Source: CPC320 sp002684375
GTDB taxonomy: Bacteria; Pseudomonadota; Alphaproteobacteria; Rhodobacterales; Rhodobacteraceae
Reading direction: 5' to 3'
Length of the DNA stretch: 64,000 nt
Assembly (NCBI GenBank): GCA_965662545.1
Contig: CBFIHZ010000003.1
Span: forward strand, 84,319-148,318
The notes under the pieces were generated by a model, which saw only the letters and a list, made by a program, of their open reading frames with translations, did not search any database and was not told the origin of the DNA. The translations under genes and the position numbers were made by a program. Below are positions 27,661 through 36,779 of this stretch, in pieces. Numbering within the stretch: position 1 is the stretch's first letter; every line of letters starts with the position of its first letter.

Positions 27661-27999
27661 ATGATAACCCGCCCTTTTCATATGTCTGATGATCCCGATG
27701 ATATTGGCGAGAGTGATCTTGCTGTCAAACCTCGGTCAAAATCCAAGCGACCTCCTCTTTATAAAGTTATGATTTTGAACGACGATTACACCCCTATGGA
27801 ATTCGTTGTGCATGTTCTCGAACGTTTTTTTGGCATGAGCAGCGCACAGGCGTTTGAGATTATGCTCACGGTGCATAAAAAAGGGCTGGCTGTGGTGGGT
27901 GTGTTCAGCCATGAGATTGCCGAGACGAAAGTAACACAAGTAATGGACTTTGCCCGTCGGCATGAACACCCGCTGCAATGTACGATGGAAAAGGAATAG
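27661..27999 (+). CDS. clpS: ATP-dependent Clp protease adaptor ClpS
   Basis: Delivers N-degron substrates to ClpAP. The 112-residue protein has a disordered acidic/basic N-terminal tail followed by the conserved LYKVMILNDDYTPMEFVVHVL and the ClpA-contacting FARRHEHPLQCTMEKE. The Asn-Asp-Asp segment that recognises the N-terminal residue is intact. The ATG at 27682 is an alternative start; neither has a strong ribosome site. It is followed 7 bp later by an rRNA methyltransferase-like gene. ClpA itself is not in the window. Confidence 0.96.
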   Translation: MITRPFHMSDDPDDIGESDLAVKPRSKSKRPPLYKVMILNDDYTPMEFVVHVLERFFGMSSAQAFEIMLTVHKKGLAVVGVFSHEIAETKVTQVMDFARRHEHPLQCTMEKE

Positions 28000-28006
28000 A
28001 CTGCAG

Positions 28007-29002
28007 TTGGCTGGATCCCGTTTAAGTGTCGCATTGGACGATGGAGGGCTGGAACTGCCTGCCGTTGGTCGCCTTGCCATCTTCGCACCTGACGCAGATT
28101 TCGATTTATCGGCGTTGGCACAGGACCAATTGGAAATTGTGCAAAGCTTTCATCCCGATCACGCGTCATACAATGCGCGGGGATATAGCTGTGTCACCGA
28201 ATGTGGTACAGATTATGCGGCCAGTTTGGTGTGTCTACCGCGCAGTAAGCGTCAGGCTCGGGCCTTGATCGCTAGTGCTGAGGCGGCGACGCCAAACGGC
28301 ATACTCATTGTTGATGGTCAAAAGGTCAGCGGCGTTGAATCGGTTTTGCGCGAAATGCGCGTCCGCGTGCCGATCGCAGGTACAATATCAAAGTCCCATG
28401 GAAAACTGTTTTGGTTTAAGGTCGATGGTTGTTGTTTCAGCGATTGGGCTCAACCCGGTATGACGGTAAACAGCGACGGGTTTTTGACGGTCCCGGGGAT
28501 TTTTTCTGCCGATGCGGTTGATCCTGCCTCGGCGCTGTTGGCCACTCATTTGCCGCCAAAACTGGGACGTGTTGTGGCAGATCTGGGGGCGGGTTGGGGA
28601 TATTTGGCGACCCAAATTCTTACCCGAGAGAGCGTTGAGGCTGTTCATTTGATCGAAGCGGAGCAGATGGCGCTGGATTGTTCTCGTCGCAATGTCGAGG
28701 ATCCTCGGGCTTTTTTCCACTGGGCAGATGGCACCAGCTGGCGCCCGTCATATGCGGTCGATACCGTGGTGATGAACCCGCCGTTTCATGTCGGCCGGCG
28801 TGGCGACCCAGCGCTTGGGCAGTCGTTTATTGCCACTGCAGCTGCGATATTGGGCAATTCTGGTCACCTGTGGATGGTGGCCAACCGTCATTTGCCTTAT
28901 GAGACCGCCCTGAACAGTCTTTTCGTTAAGGTCGAAGAACCTTTTGGCACGTCGAAATTCAAAGTCCTGCACGCCCAGCGGCCATCTCGCCTTAAGCGCT
29001 GA
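28007..29002 (+). CDS. RsmC-like class I SAM-dependent (guanine-N2) methyltransferase
   Basis: A 331-residue two-domain methyltransferase of the RsmC/RlmG type, likely modifying rRNA guanine at N2. I chose the TTG at 28007, giving (M)AGSRLSVALDDGGLELP, because this is where family similarity begins and AAGGA lies 11 nt upstream; the earlier ATG at 27950 lies inside clpS. The N-terminal half is the degenerate methyltransferase-like domain. The C-terminal half has the SAM loop VVADLGAGWGYLATQIL and the catalytic motif VVMNPPFHVGR. Overlap in function with rsmC or rlmG cannot be resolved by eye. Confidence 0.87.
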   Translation: MAGSRLSVALDDGGLELPAVGRLAIFAPDADFDLSALAQDQLEIVQSFHPDHASYNARGYSCVTECGTDYAASLVCLPRSKRQARALIASAEAATPNGILIVDGQKVSGVESVLREMRVRVPIAGTISKSHGKLFWFKVDGCCFSDWAQPGMTVNSDGFLTVPGIFSADAVDPASALLATHLPPKLGRVVADLGAGWGYLATQILTRESVEAVHLIEAEQMALDCSRRNVEDPRAFFHWADGTSWRPSYAVDTVVMNPPFHVGRRGDPALGQSFIATAAAILGNSGHLWMVANRHLPYETALNSLFVKVEEPFGTSKFKVLHAQRPSRLKR

Positions 29003-29039
29003 AATCATATAATCTCAAGTCAGAATCAGGAGGCATGCT

Positions 29040-29840
29040 ATGTCCTTTTCAATCGAAGGCAAGACTGCGATCGTCACCGGAGGTGCAAACGGCGTTGGCT
29101 GTGCGATTGGCCGTCACTTTGCCGATCAAGGCGCGAATGTCATGTTTGTCGACATGGATGAAGACGGTTTGGTCAACGAATTGGGCGCGGCCAAGGATGA
29201 GGGCAATGTGCGCTACTTCGCGGGGGATCTTCGCGAAAAACTGACGATGGCCAACCTGCTTTCCGCGACGATCGACCATTTCGATCAGGTTGATATTCTG
29301 GTTAATGCCTGTCGGCAGGTGATGGTGACCGATCCGCTTGGCGTCGATGATGATACGACAGAGACGATGTTGCAGCAAAATCTGCTCAACAGTTTGCGTC
29401 TGTCGCAATTGGTGGCGCGCCGGATGATCAAACAAGCCGCCGGTAATGTTGAGAGCCAGATTGGATCCATCATCAACCTGTCTTCGATCGCAGCGCGGCG
29501 TGCACATCCTGATTTGATGGCCTATTCAATTGCCACGGCAGCCTCTGATCAGATGACGCGGTCTCTGGCTGTGGCATTGGCTCCGCATAAGATTCGTGTT
29601 AACGCCGTTGCTTTTGGGTCGGTGATGTCCGCCAGCTTGCAAGAAACACTGAAAGAAAATGCGGATTTCCGCGGTGATATTGAAGATCACACGCCCCTAC
29701 AGCGAATAGCCTCGCCGAACGAACTGGCGGCCGCGGTACAATATCTTGCCTCGGATTGGTCAGGCTTTATGACGGGCCAGATCATGACATTGGATGGCGG
29801 CCGCACTTTGATAGATCCGGTCGCAGCGCCGGCACACTAG
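29040..29840 (+). CDS. Short-chain dehydrogenase/reductase-fold protein with altered active site
   Basis: A 266-residue Rossmann-fold SDR with strong ribosome site (AGGAGG). The cofactor loop TGGANGVGCAIG is intact. However, the usual NNAG motif reads VNACRQ at residues 88-93, and the YxxxK motif reads Y162-S-I-A-T166, so the catalytic Lys is replaced by Thr. Ser149 is at the expected position. The C-terminal GFMTGQIMTLDGG is normal. It may be a non-catalytic or altered SDR; substrate unknown. It lies between the RsmC-like gene and hemF, on the same strand. Confidence 0.88.
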   Translation: MSFSIEGKTAIVTGGANGVGCAIGRHFADQGANVMFVDMDEDGLVNELGAAKDEGNVRYFAGDLREKLTMANLLSATIDHFDQVDILVNACRQVMVTDPLGVDDDTTETMLQQNLLNSLRLSQLVARRMIKQAAGNVESQIGSIINLSSIAARRAHPDLMAYSIATAASDQMTRSLAVALAPHKIRVNAVAFGSVMSASLQETLKENADFRGDIEDHTPLQRIASPNELAAAVQYLASDWSGFMTGQIMTLDGGRTLIDPVAAPAH

Positions 29841-29922
29841 ACACAGACCAATTCCATTAGGCCTTTCAGCGGGCCAAGCTTTAGACCCAAAGGCAGGGTC
29901 GCTTTTAAGGAGCAGTACAAAC

Positions 29923-30807
29923 GTGTTTGTGGTTGAAAAAAACACTGCGTCTGAGTGGTTTTCCGCGCTGCGTGATCAAATTATCAATGCTTTTGTCGGG
30001 TTGGAGCAAAGCCATCAGTCTGGCCCGGGGGCGCAGGTCCCTGCCGGTGTATTCGAGGTCACTGAAACCCGTCGGCACTCAGAGGATGGGTCTGATGCTG
30101 GTGGCGGTGTGATGAGCGTATTGCGTGGTGGACGGCTGTTTGAGAAGGTCGGGGTCAATGTCTCAACGGTACACGGGCATTTGGCGGCCTCAGCGCAGGC
30201 GGCGATGGCAGCGCGCAAATCGCTGCCCGGCATGAAAGAAGATCCGCGGTTTTGGGCCAGTGGTATTTCATTGGTGGCTCATATGCAGAACCCGCATTGT
30301 CCTGCGGTTCATATGAATACCCGTATGTTCTGGACCCCGCATGGCTGGTGGTTTGGAGGTGGGTCCGATTTGAACCCCTGCCTTGAGTATGAGGAGGATA
30401 CCGCGCATTTTCATGATACTCAGGCGCGTTTTCTTGCGCCGCATGGTGCCGACCTCTATCCGCGCCTTAAAAAATGGGCGGATGATTATTTCTATATCCC
30501 GCATCGCAAACGTGCGCGGGGTGTCGGGGGCATTTTCATGGATGACCATTGTACAGGGGACTGGGCTGCAGATTTTGCCCTGACACAGGATATCGGCCGT
30601 GCTTTTCTGGCGGCTTTCGTGCCTTTGATTGAAAAACGGCAGTCACAGCCCTGGTCGGACGCGGATAGAGAGGCACAATTACTGCACCGCGGGCTTTATG
30701 CAGAATATAACCTTGTCTATGACCGTGGGACTAAGTTTGGTCTTGCCACGGGTCATGATCCGGACGCGGTTTTGATGAGTTTGCCGCCATTGGCAAAATG
30801 GCGCTAA
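29923..30807 (+). CDS. hemF: Oxygen-dependent coproporphyrinogen III oxidase
   Basis: Oxidatively decarboxylates coproporphyrinogen III in aerobic heme synthesis. The start is GTG (29923) with AAGGAG upstream. The 294-residue protein contains the signature segments GGGVMSVLRGG, FEKVGVNVSTVHG, NPHCPAVHMNTRMF, WWFGGGSDLNPC, RGVGGIFMDD and the C-terminal EYNLVYDRGTKFGL and ESVLMSLPP-like VLMSLPPLAKW. Length matches the family. hemE and hemC are elsewhere in the window (46-48 kb). Confidence 0.97.
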   Translation: MFVVEKNTASEWFSALRDQIINAFVGLEQSHQSGPGAQVPAGVFEVTETRRHSEDGSDAGGGVMSVLRGGRLFEKVGVNVSTVHGHLAASAQAAMAARKSLPGMKEDPRFWASGISLVAHMQNPHCPAVHMNTRMFWTPHGWWFGGGSDLNPCLEYEEDTAHFHDTQARFLAPHGADLYPRLKKWADDYFYIPHRKRARGVGGIFMDDHCTGDWAADFALTQDIGRAFLAAFVPLIEKRQSQPWSDADREAQLLHRGLYAEYNLVYDRGTKFGLATGHDPDAVLMSLPPLAKWR

Positions 30808-30961
30808 CGCTATTTTGGCGTGCGGGTCTCCGGGTATCCGGACACGGATTTTTTCTGTGGTATATTTTATTGTGCGTGTTGGCAGTAGACAAGTAGGCCA
30901 AGTTAGCGCAGTCTGTAACCGACTATTTTGACGCTATACTTTGATTGAGAGGAATAGGATA

Positions 30962-32449
30962 ATGCCACAACGGTGTACGACCCGTGCTTTCACATCTGTC
31001 TTGGCTTTGATTGCCAGTTTTGGCACTGCTTCAGCTGCTGAGACTGATATCACCATTGGGATGCAGCTTGAGCCGCCGCATCTTGACCCGACCAGCGCAG
31101 CTGCGGGCGCGATCGACAACGTTGTTTATTCAAACATCTTTGAGGGTTTGACACGATTCATGGGCGATGGCTCGGTGGTGCCCGGTCTGGCAAAAAGCTG
31201 GGATATTTCAGATGATGGTCTGCGGTATACGTTTCATCTGCGAGGTGATGTCCAGTTTCATGATGGGACGGCAATGGATGCCGCCGATGTTAAATTTTCC
31301 CTCGATCGGGCACGGGCTGAAGACAGCACCAACGCTCAAAAAGCGCTGTTTGCTGGTATCGCAGACGTGGCTGTGATCGACCCGCTGACGGTGGCTCTGA
31401 CGCTTGAGGCCCCGAATGGCAACCTGTTGTTTAATCTGGCTTGGGGGGATGCGGTGATCGTTGCCCCTGAGACAATCGAGACGATAAAATCCAACCCGGT
31501 TGGCACTGGCGCGTTTCGGTTTGTGAATTGGGTGCAGGGGGACAGGATTGATCTTGCGCGCAATGGTGACTATTGGGGCACCGCCCCGGCGCTTGAGGCT
31601 GCAACCTTTAAGTTTATTTCCGATCCAACTGCAGCCTTTGCGGCAATGATGTCGGAAGACATCGACGCATTTCAGACCTTTCCGGCGCCAGAAAATCTGC
31701 CACAGTTTGATGCTGACCCCCGTTTCAAGTTGTTGATTGGGTCGACTGAGGGCGAAACCATCTTGTCGACAAACAATAAAATGCCGCCGTTTGACAACAA
31801 GCTGGTGCGTCAGGCTCTGGCCCATGCGATTGACCGTCAGGCAATCATTGACGGTGCAATGTTCGGCTATGGCACCCCGATCGGCAGCCATTTTGCGCCG
31901 CATAACCCCGCCTATATCGATTTGACCGGCAATTCAGCCTATGATCCGGCCAAAGCCAAGGCGCTGCTGGTCGAAGCAGGTTTCGCCGACGGCTTTACCA
32001 CCACATTGAAATTGCCGCCGCCCTCTTATGCGCGGCGTGGCGGTGAAATTATTGCCGCCCAATTGCGCGCGGTGGGCATAAACGCCGAGATTTCAAACCT
32101 TGAATGGGCGCAATGGCTCGAACAGGTGTTTCGCGGCAAGGATTATGGTCTGACGATTGTCAGTCACACCGAACCGATGGATATCGGCATCTATGCACGT
32201 CCAGAGTATTATTTTCAGTATGACAATCCCGCCTTTCAGGATTTAATGACCCGCCTGACCGCGACGGCAGATCCGGATCAACGCCGGGCGATGTTGCAAG
32301 AGGCGCAGACCATTATCTCAACCGATTATGTCAACGGCTATCTTTTCCAGTTGGCGGCGACCAGCGTTGCCAAGACCGGTGTGCAGGGCATGTGGCTTAA
32401 TGCGCCAACGCAGGCGATTGACCTGACTGGAATCAGTTGGGCCGATTGA
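30962..32449 (+). CDS. Peptide/nickel-type ABC transporter substrate-binding protein
   Basis: Periplasmic family-5 binding protein. I chose the ATG at 30962, preceded by GAGAGGA, over a TTG at 30941. The signal peptide is RAFTSVLALIASFGTASA, with cleavage before AETD. The mature protein shows ITIGMQLEPPHLDPT, VYSNIFEGLTRF, LAKSWDISDDGLRYTFHLR and VQFHDGTAMDAADVKFSLDR, all typical. It opens an operon of permeases, a fused ATPase, an SDR and a P1-type hydrolase. Peptide, opine or amide ligands are possible; the hydrolase suggests an amide-containing substrate. Confidence 0.92.
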   Translation: MPQRCTTRAFTSVLALIASFGTASAAETDITIGMQLEPPHLDPTSAAAGAIDNVVYSNIFEGLTRFMGDGSVVPGLAKSWDISDDGLRYTFHLRGDVQFHDGTAMDAADVKFSLDRARAEDSTNAQKALFAGIADVAVIDPLTVALTLEAPNGNLLFNLAWGDAVIVAPETIETIKSNPVGTGAFRFVNWVQGDRIDLARNGDYWGTAPALEAATFKFISDPTAAFAAMMSEDIDAFQTFPAPENLPQFDADPRFKLLIGSTEGETILSTNNKMPPFDNKLVRQALAHAIDRQAIIDGAMFGYGTPIGSHFAPHNPAYIDLTGNSAYDPAKAKALLVEAGFADGFTTTLKLPPPSYARRGGEIIAAQLRAVGINAEISNLEWAQWLEQVFRGKDYGLTIVSHTEPMDIGIYARPEYYFQYDNPAFQDLMTRLTATADPDQRRAMLQEAQTIISTDYVNGYLFQLAATSVAKTGVQGMWLNAPTQAIDLTGISWAD

Positions 32450-32512
32450 GCCCACAGTCCACTGCCGCCGTGTGCAGTATTGCACAGGCGGGGTGGATAG
32501 ACCGGACAGACG

Positions 32513-33460
32513 ATGCTGCGCTATAGTCTGAAACGCCTTTTATCCCTCGTGATCAGTCTGGTGGTGGCTTCGCTGATTATTTTTGCCGTGATTGAAGTGG
32601 CTCCCGGTGATCCGGCCCGCTTTATGTTGGGCATCAATGCCCAGCCTGACACGGTGGCAGCGTTGCGGGCCGAATTGGGCCTCGACGTGCCGAAAACCCA
32701 GCGATATCTGGCTTGGGTCGGTGGGATGCTGTCGGGGGATTTCGGCATTTCGTATACTTACAGGGTACCGGTTGGGCAAATGATTGCAGATCGCATGTGG
32801 GTGTCCTTGCCGCTGGCGCTTATGGCGCTGACCCTGTCGACAGTGATTGCGTTGCCCGTCGGGCTCTATGCCGCCAACCGTCGTGGCGGGCGGGGAGATA
32901 TGGCGGTCATGGGACTGACACAGCTGGGCATTGCGGTGCCAAACTTCTGGTTTGCGATGATTCTGGTGGTTATTTTTGCGATCAACCTGCGCTGGTTTTC
33001 TGCCGGGGGGTTCCCGGGTTGGGATGCGGGTCTGTTGATCGGGCTCAAGGCCTTGACCCTGCCGGCTGTAGCCTTGGCTTTGCCGCAGGCGGCGATCTTG
33101 TCTCGGGTGATGCGCAGCGCGTTGATCGATATTCTGAGCGAGGATTTTATGCGCACCGCGCGCGCCAAAGGGCTGACGCGCCAGCAAACGTTGTGGCGTC
33201 ACGGGCTGCGCAATGCGCTGATCCCGGTTTTGACCATCATGGGGCTGCAGTTTTCGTTTTTGTTGGCGGGTGCCATTATCATCGAACAGGTATTCTATTT
33301 GCCAGGACTGGGACGGCTGGTGTTCCAGTCGATCAGCCAGCGCGATCTGATCGTGGTTGAAAGCGTTGTGATGCTGTTGGTATTTGCGGTGATCGTAGTA
33401 AATTTTGCCGTTGATCTGGCCTATGCAGCGGTTGATCCCCGCCTCAGGAGCCGGCTGTGA
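32513..33460 (+). CDS. Peptide-type ABC transporter permease (DppB-like)
   Basis: The 315-residue inner-membrane subunit begins LRYSLKRLLSLVISLVVAS and has IEVAPGDPARFMLG, the EAA-loop MRTARAKGLTRQQTLWRHGL, and the C-terminal YLPGLGRLVFQSISQRDLI and AYAAVDPRLRSRL. Six membrane segments are expected. Its stop overlaps the next ATG/GTG by 4 bp. It follows the binding-protein gene by 63 bp. Confidence 0.95.
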   Translation: MLRYSLKRLLSLVISLVVASLIIFAVIEVAPGDPARFMLGINAQPDTVAALRAELGLDVPKTQRYLAWVGGMLSGDFGISYTYRVPVGQMIADRMWVSLPLALMALTLSTVIALPVGLYAANRRGGRGDMAVMGLTQLGIAVPNFWFAMILVVIFAINLRWFSAGGFPGWDAGLLIGLKALTLPAVALALPQAAILSRVMRSALIDILSEDFMRTARAKGLTRQQTLWRHGLRNALIPVLTIMGLQFSFLLAGAIIIEQVFYLPGLGRLVFQSISQRDLIVVESVVMLLVFAVIVVNFAVDLAYAAVDPRLRSRL

Positions 33461-34278
33461 GGGGATCGTTTACATTGATTATTGGCGCTGCGATGACGCT
33501 GTGTTTTGCCATCGCCGCTTTGGTGTCTTTTATCTGGGTCCCGTTTGATGTGACGCTTGTGGATATTCCCAATAAATTACAGCGCTCAAATGGGCAGCAC
33601 TGGCTTGGAACCGATCATTTCGGACGCGACCTGCTGTCGATGATTATGGTTGGCGCCCGCACCTCAATTGCCGTGGCGTTGATTGCGGTTGGTATCGGTA
33701 TTCTCATTGGGGTGCCGTTGGGTCTGCTTGCGGCGGCGCGCAAAAACAGCTGGCTGGATGAGATGATTATGCGGGCCAACGACCTGATCTTTGCCTTTCC
33801 ATCTCTGGTGATTGCGATATTAATCACCGCTATTTTTGGCGCTGGTGCGGTCAACGCCATTATTGCGATTGGCATTTTCAACATTCCCGTGTTTGCCCGG
33901 GTAACCCGCGGTGGCGCTCTGAGCCTTTGGGAGCGTGAATTTATACTGTCGGCGCGGGTGGCGGGCAAGTCGGGGTTGCTCATTTCGGTTGAACATATTT
34001 TGCCGAATTTGGCGAACTTGCTGATCGTGCAGGGCACAATCCAGTTCAGTCTTGGCATTCTGGCCGAAGCAGGGCTGAGTTATGTCGGGCTGGGTGCGCA
34101 GCCGCCGCTGCCCTCTTGGGGGCGCATGTTGGCAGATGCCCAGACTATGGTGTCTTTTGCCCCACATCTGGCCTTGGTGCCAGGGGGCGCGATTATTCTC
34201 ACTGTGCTTGGGCTTAATCTGATGGGGGATGGATTGCGCGATCGGCTGGATCCGAAACTGCGGGGGCGGCCCGTATGA
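33457..34278 (+). CDS. Peptide-type ABC transporter permease (DppC-like)
   Basis: The 273-residue partner permease starts at a GTG overlapping the dppB-like stop by 4 bp. It shows QHWLGTDHFGRDLLSMIMVG, a long hydrophobic core, the EAA-loop FILSARVAGKSGLLISVEHI and GLSYVGLGAQPPLPSWGRML, all DppC hallmarks, and ends LRDRLDPKLRGRPV. It overlaps the ATPase gene by 4 bp. Confidence 0.95.
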   Translation: MRGSFTLIIGAAMTLCFAIAALVSFIWVPFDVTLVDIPNKLQRSNGQHWLGTDHFGRDLLSMIMVGARTSIAVALIAVGIGILIGVPLGLLAAARKNSWLDEMIMRANDLIFAFPSLVIAILITAIFGAGAVNAIIAIGIFNIPVFARVTRGGALSLWEREFILSARVAGKSGLLISVEHILPNLANLLIVQGTIQFSLGILAEAGLSYVGLGAQPPLPSWGRMLADAQTMVSFAPHLALVPGGAIILTVLGLNLMGDGLRDRLDPKLRGRPV

Positions 34279-35888
34279 GCGATGACAGCACTTTGGACGT
34301 AGTGGATTTATCTCTCACTTTGGGACATTTGAAAATTTTGGATGCTGTCAGCCTGTCGGTACGCGCGGGTGAAATAGTTGCCATCACCGGCGAAAGTGGG
34401 TCGGGTAAATCGATGACCGCGCTTGCGATCATGGGGCTGCTGCCGGCGGGCATGCGACCCTCTGGGCAGATCCAGCTTGATGGTCGCGACATGCTGGCCT
34501 TGTCAGAGCCTGAGATGTGCCGTCTGCGCGGAAATCACATCGGGATGATTTTTCAAGAGCCTATGACTGCGCTGAACCCATTGAAAACCATTGGGGATCA
34601 AGTGCTTGAGACAATTTTGATTCACCGGAAATCGTCAAAGGCAGCGGCGCGTTTGCGTGCCGCCGAAGTGCTCGCACGGGTTGGCTTGCCCCCGGAAAAA
34701 TTTTCCTTATCACGCTACCCTCACCAATTGTCTGGTGGTCAACGGCAGCGTGTGGTGATTGCAATGGCGATCGTTTTGCGACCAAAATTTCTGATTGCAG
34801 ATGAGCCGACAACAGCCCTGGATGTCACCACACAGGCGCAGATACTGGCACTTTTGAAAGATCTGGTGCGTCAAGAGGGCATGGGGATGTTGATTATCAC
34901 GCATGATCTGGCAGTTGTGGGGGATCTGGCAGATCACATATTGATCATGCGGCATGGCGAGGTTTTGGAACGTGGGCCAACCAAACAGCTGTTTGCTGCG
35001 ATGTCGCATCCTTATACGCGAATGTTGTTTGAGGCATCAAGCCATCAGGTCAGCCTGCCACCACCACCGCTTGAGGCCGCGCCCTTGCTGCAGGTGTGCG
35101 ATGTGACGCGGGCCTATCAATTGCCCCGCAGGGGTATTTTTTCCGCCCCCCAATTGTTTCGCGCGGTGGATAAAGTCAACTTTACGCTGCGGGCCGGTGA
35201 GCGGTTGGGTCTGGTTGGGGAAAGCGGTTGTGGAAAGTCGACGCTGACGCGGGCGATTTTGGGGCTTGAACCGGTGCAGGCGGGCACGATCACCCTGAAC
35301 GGTGCGCCGGTCTGGGCCGGATCGCGGCCAAACCGCGAGGTGCGGCGTAACATTCAAGTGGTGTTCCAAGACCCGTATGGGTCGTTTAATCCGCGTCATA
35401 AAGTGGCACGGCTGATCACCGAACCCTATCATTTGCTTGACGCTCCACTGTCTGAGCAGGACCGGGAAAGCGCCGTGTCCGAGGCGCTGGAGGCGGTGGG
35501 ACTGGTGGCCGGAGATGGGGATAAATATCCGCATGAATTTTCGGGAGGGCAGCGTCAGCGTCTGGCGATTGCGCGCGCTTTGATCCTACGCCCTGAATTG
35601 ATCGTGTTTGATGAGGCGGTCTCGGCGCTGGATGTTTCGGTCCGGGCGCAAATTCTGGATTTGATCGCCGATTTGTCGACCCGATTTGCGCTGAGTTATC
35701 TATTCATCAGCCATGATTTATCGGTGGTGCGCAGTATCACCGATCGGGTTCTGGTGATGCAGGCGGGCACAATTGTTGAACACGGGGCGACAGATCAGGT
35801 GTTGGTGGAACCGCGCCATCCCTATACAAAAAGTCTCTTGGCGGCGGCGCCCAGATTACCGCCTTTGCCAAGACATCTTGCGCTGTAA
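34275..35888 (+). CDS. Peptide-type ABC transporter ATPase, fused DppD-DppF
   Basis: Two ABC domains in one 537-residue chain: GESGSGKS with LSGGQRQR and ADEPTTALD in the first half, GESGCGKS with FSGGQRQR and FDEAVSALD in the second. The second Walker B thus reads DEAVSALD instead of DEPTSALD, a known tolerated variant. Each half ends with the peptide-transporter segment (SHPYTRMLF, RHPYTKSLL). The gene completes the importer; the SDR gene follows 144 bp later. Confidence 0.95.
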   Translation: MSDDSTLDVVDLSLTLGHLKILDAVSLSVRAGEIVAITGESGSGKSMTALAIMGLLPAGMRPSGQIQLDGRDMLALSEPEMCRLRGNHIGMIFQEPMTALNPLKTIGDQVLETILIHRKSSKAAARLRAAEVLARVGLPPEKFSLSRYPHQLSGGQRQRVVIAMAIVLRPKFLIADEPTTALDVTTQAQILALLKDLVRQEGMGMLIITHDLAVVGDLADHILIMRHGEVLERGPTKQLFAAMSHPYTRMLFEASSHQVSLPPPPLEAAPLLQVCDVTRAYQLPRRGIFSAPQLFRAVDKVNFTLRAGERLGLVGESGCGKSTLTRAILGLEPVQAGTITLNGAPVWAGSRPNREVRRNIQVVFQDPYGSFNPRHKVARLITEPYHLLDAPLSEQDRESAVSEALEAVGLVAGDGDKYPHEFSGGQRQRLAIARALILRPELIVFDEAVSALDVSVRAQILDLIADLSTRFALSYLFISHDLSVVRSITDRVLVMQAGTIVEHGATDQVLVEPRHPYTKSLLAAAPRLPPLPRHLAL

Positions 35889-36032
35889 CGCGCTGTTCTT
35901 TGGAGTTATACCTTGCAAAACATAAATTGAAATTTATCACTGGTGATTGCAGCAGGGCGCGCAGGGATGCGGTTTATCTCTTTGTGGTCAAACGCCTTGA
36001 ACGGATGTCATAAACATCAACGGGAGAAAAGC

Positions 36033-36779
36033 ATGAGATTATTGGGAAAAATAGCGATTGTAACGGGTGCCGCATCGGGGTTTGGAGCTGGTATCGCGCG
36101 GAAATTTATTGCCGAAGGGGCGCAGGTGATGTTGGCAGATTTAAATGGCGCCGGCGTACAAACACTGGCAGCTGAACTGGGGGACACAGCTGCGTCCTAT
36201 CAGCTTGACGTTGCCGATCGCACTCAGGTCACGGCGTTGGCGGCTGAAGTTGAGGCGCAGTTTGGAGCGTTGGATATAGTTGTAAACAACGCCGGTGTCA
36301 CGCATTTACCAACCCCGATGGAGACGGTGAGCGAGGCAGATTTTGATCGTGTCTTTGCGGTCAATTGTAAATCTATCTATCTGGCATCACAGATTTTCAT
36401 CCCGGCTATGAAACAGCGCAAGAGCGGTGTTTTCTTAAACGTATCGTCAACTGCGGGAATTTCGCCACGGCCTAATCTGAACTGGTATAATGCCTCCAAG
36501 GGTTGGGTGAATACCGCAACCGAGACGATGGCGATCGAGCTTGCGCCGTCTGGTATTCGGGTGAATGCGTTGAATCCGGTGGCGGGGGAAACCCCGCTTT
36601 TGAAATCTTTTATGGGGGAGGATACACCTGAAATACGGGCCAAGTTTTTGTCGACAATCCCTCTGGGACGGTTTTCAACGCCCGAAGATATGGCCAATGC
36701 TGCGCTCTATCTGTGCTCTGATGAGGCCAGTATGATCACCGGCGTTTGTCTGCGGGTCGATGGCGGGCGCTGTATCTGA
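36033..36779 (+). CDS. Short-chain dehydrogenase/reductase
   Basis: A 248-residue classical SDR. The ATG at 36033 is chosen because GGGAGA precedes it and the family N-terminus (RLLGKIAIVTGAASGFGAGI) follows. The active site is complete: VVNNAGVTH, SSTAGISPRP and Y-N-A-S-K. The C-terminus ITGVCLRVDGGRCI is normal. NAD preference is suggested by the Asp in MLADLNGAGV. It lies between the importer and the P1 hydrolase and shares one base with the latter (TGATG), so it probably oxidises or reduces a product of the imported compound. Confidence 0.92.
   Translation: MRLLGKIAIVTGAASGFGAGIARKFIAEGAQVMLADLNGAGVQTLAAELGDTAASYQLDVADRTQVTALAAEVEAQFGALDIVVNNAGVTHLPTPMETVSEADFDRVFAVNCKSIYLASQIFIPAMKQRKSGVFLNVSSTAGISPRPNLNWYNASKGWVNTATETMAIELAPSGIRVNALNPVAGETPLLKSFMGEDTPEIRAKFLSTIPLGRFSTPEDMANAALYLCSDEASMITGVCLRVDGGRCI

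Noticed and set aside
30815..30860. Possible terminator after hemF
   Set aside because: Only a 5-bp TCCGG/CCGGA stem, with the T-run displaced; too weak to list.
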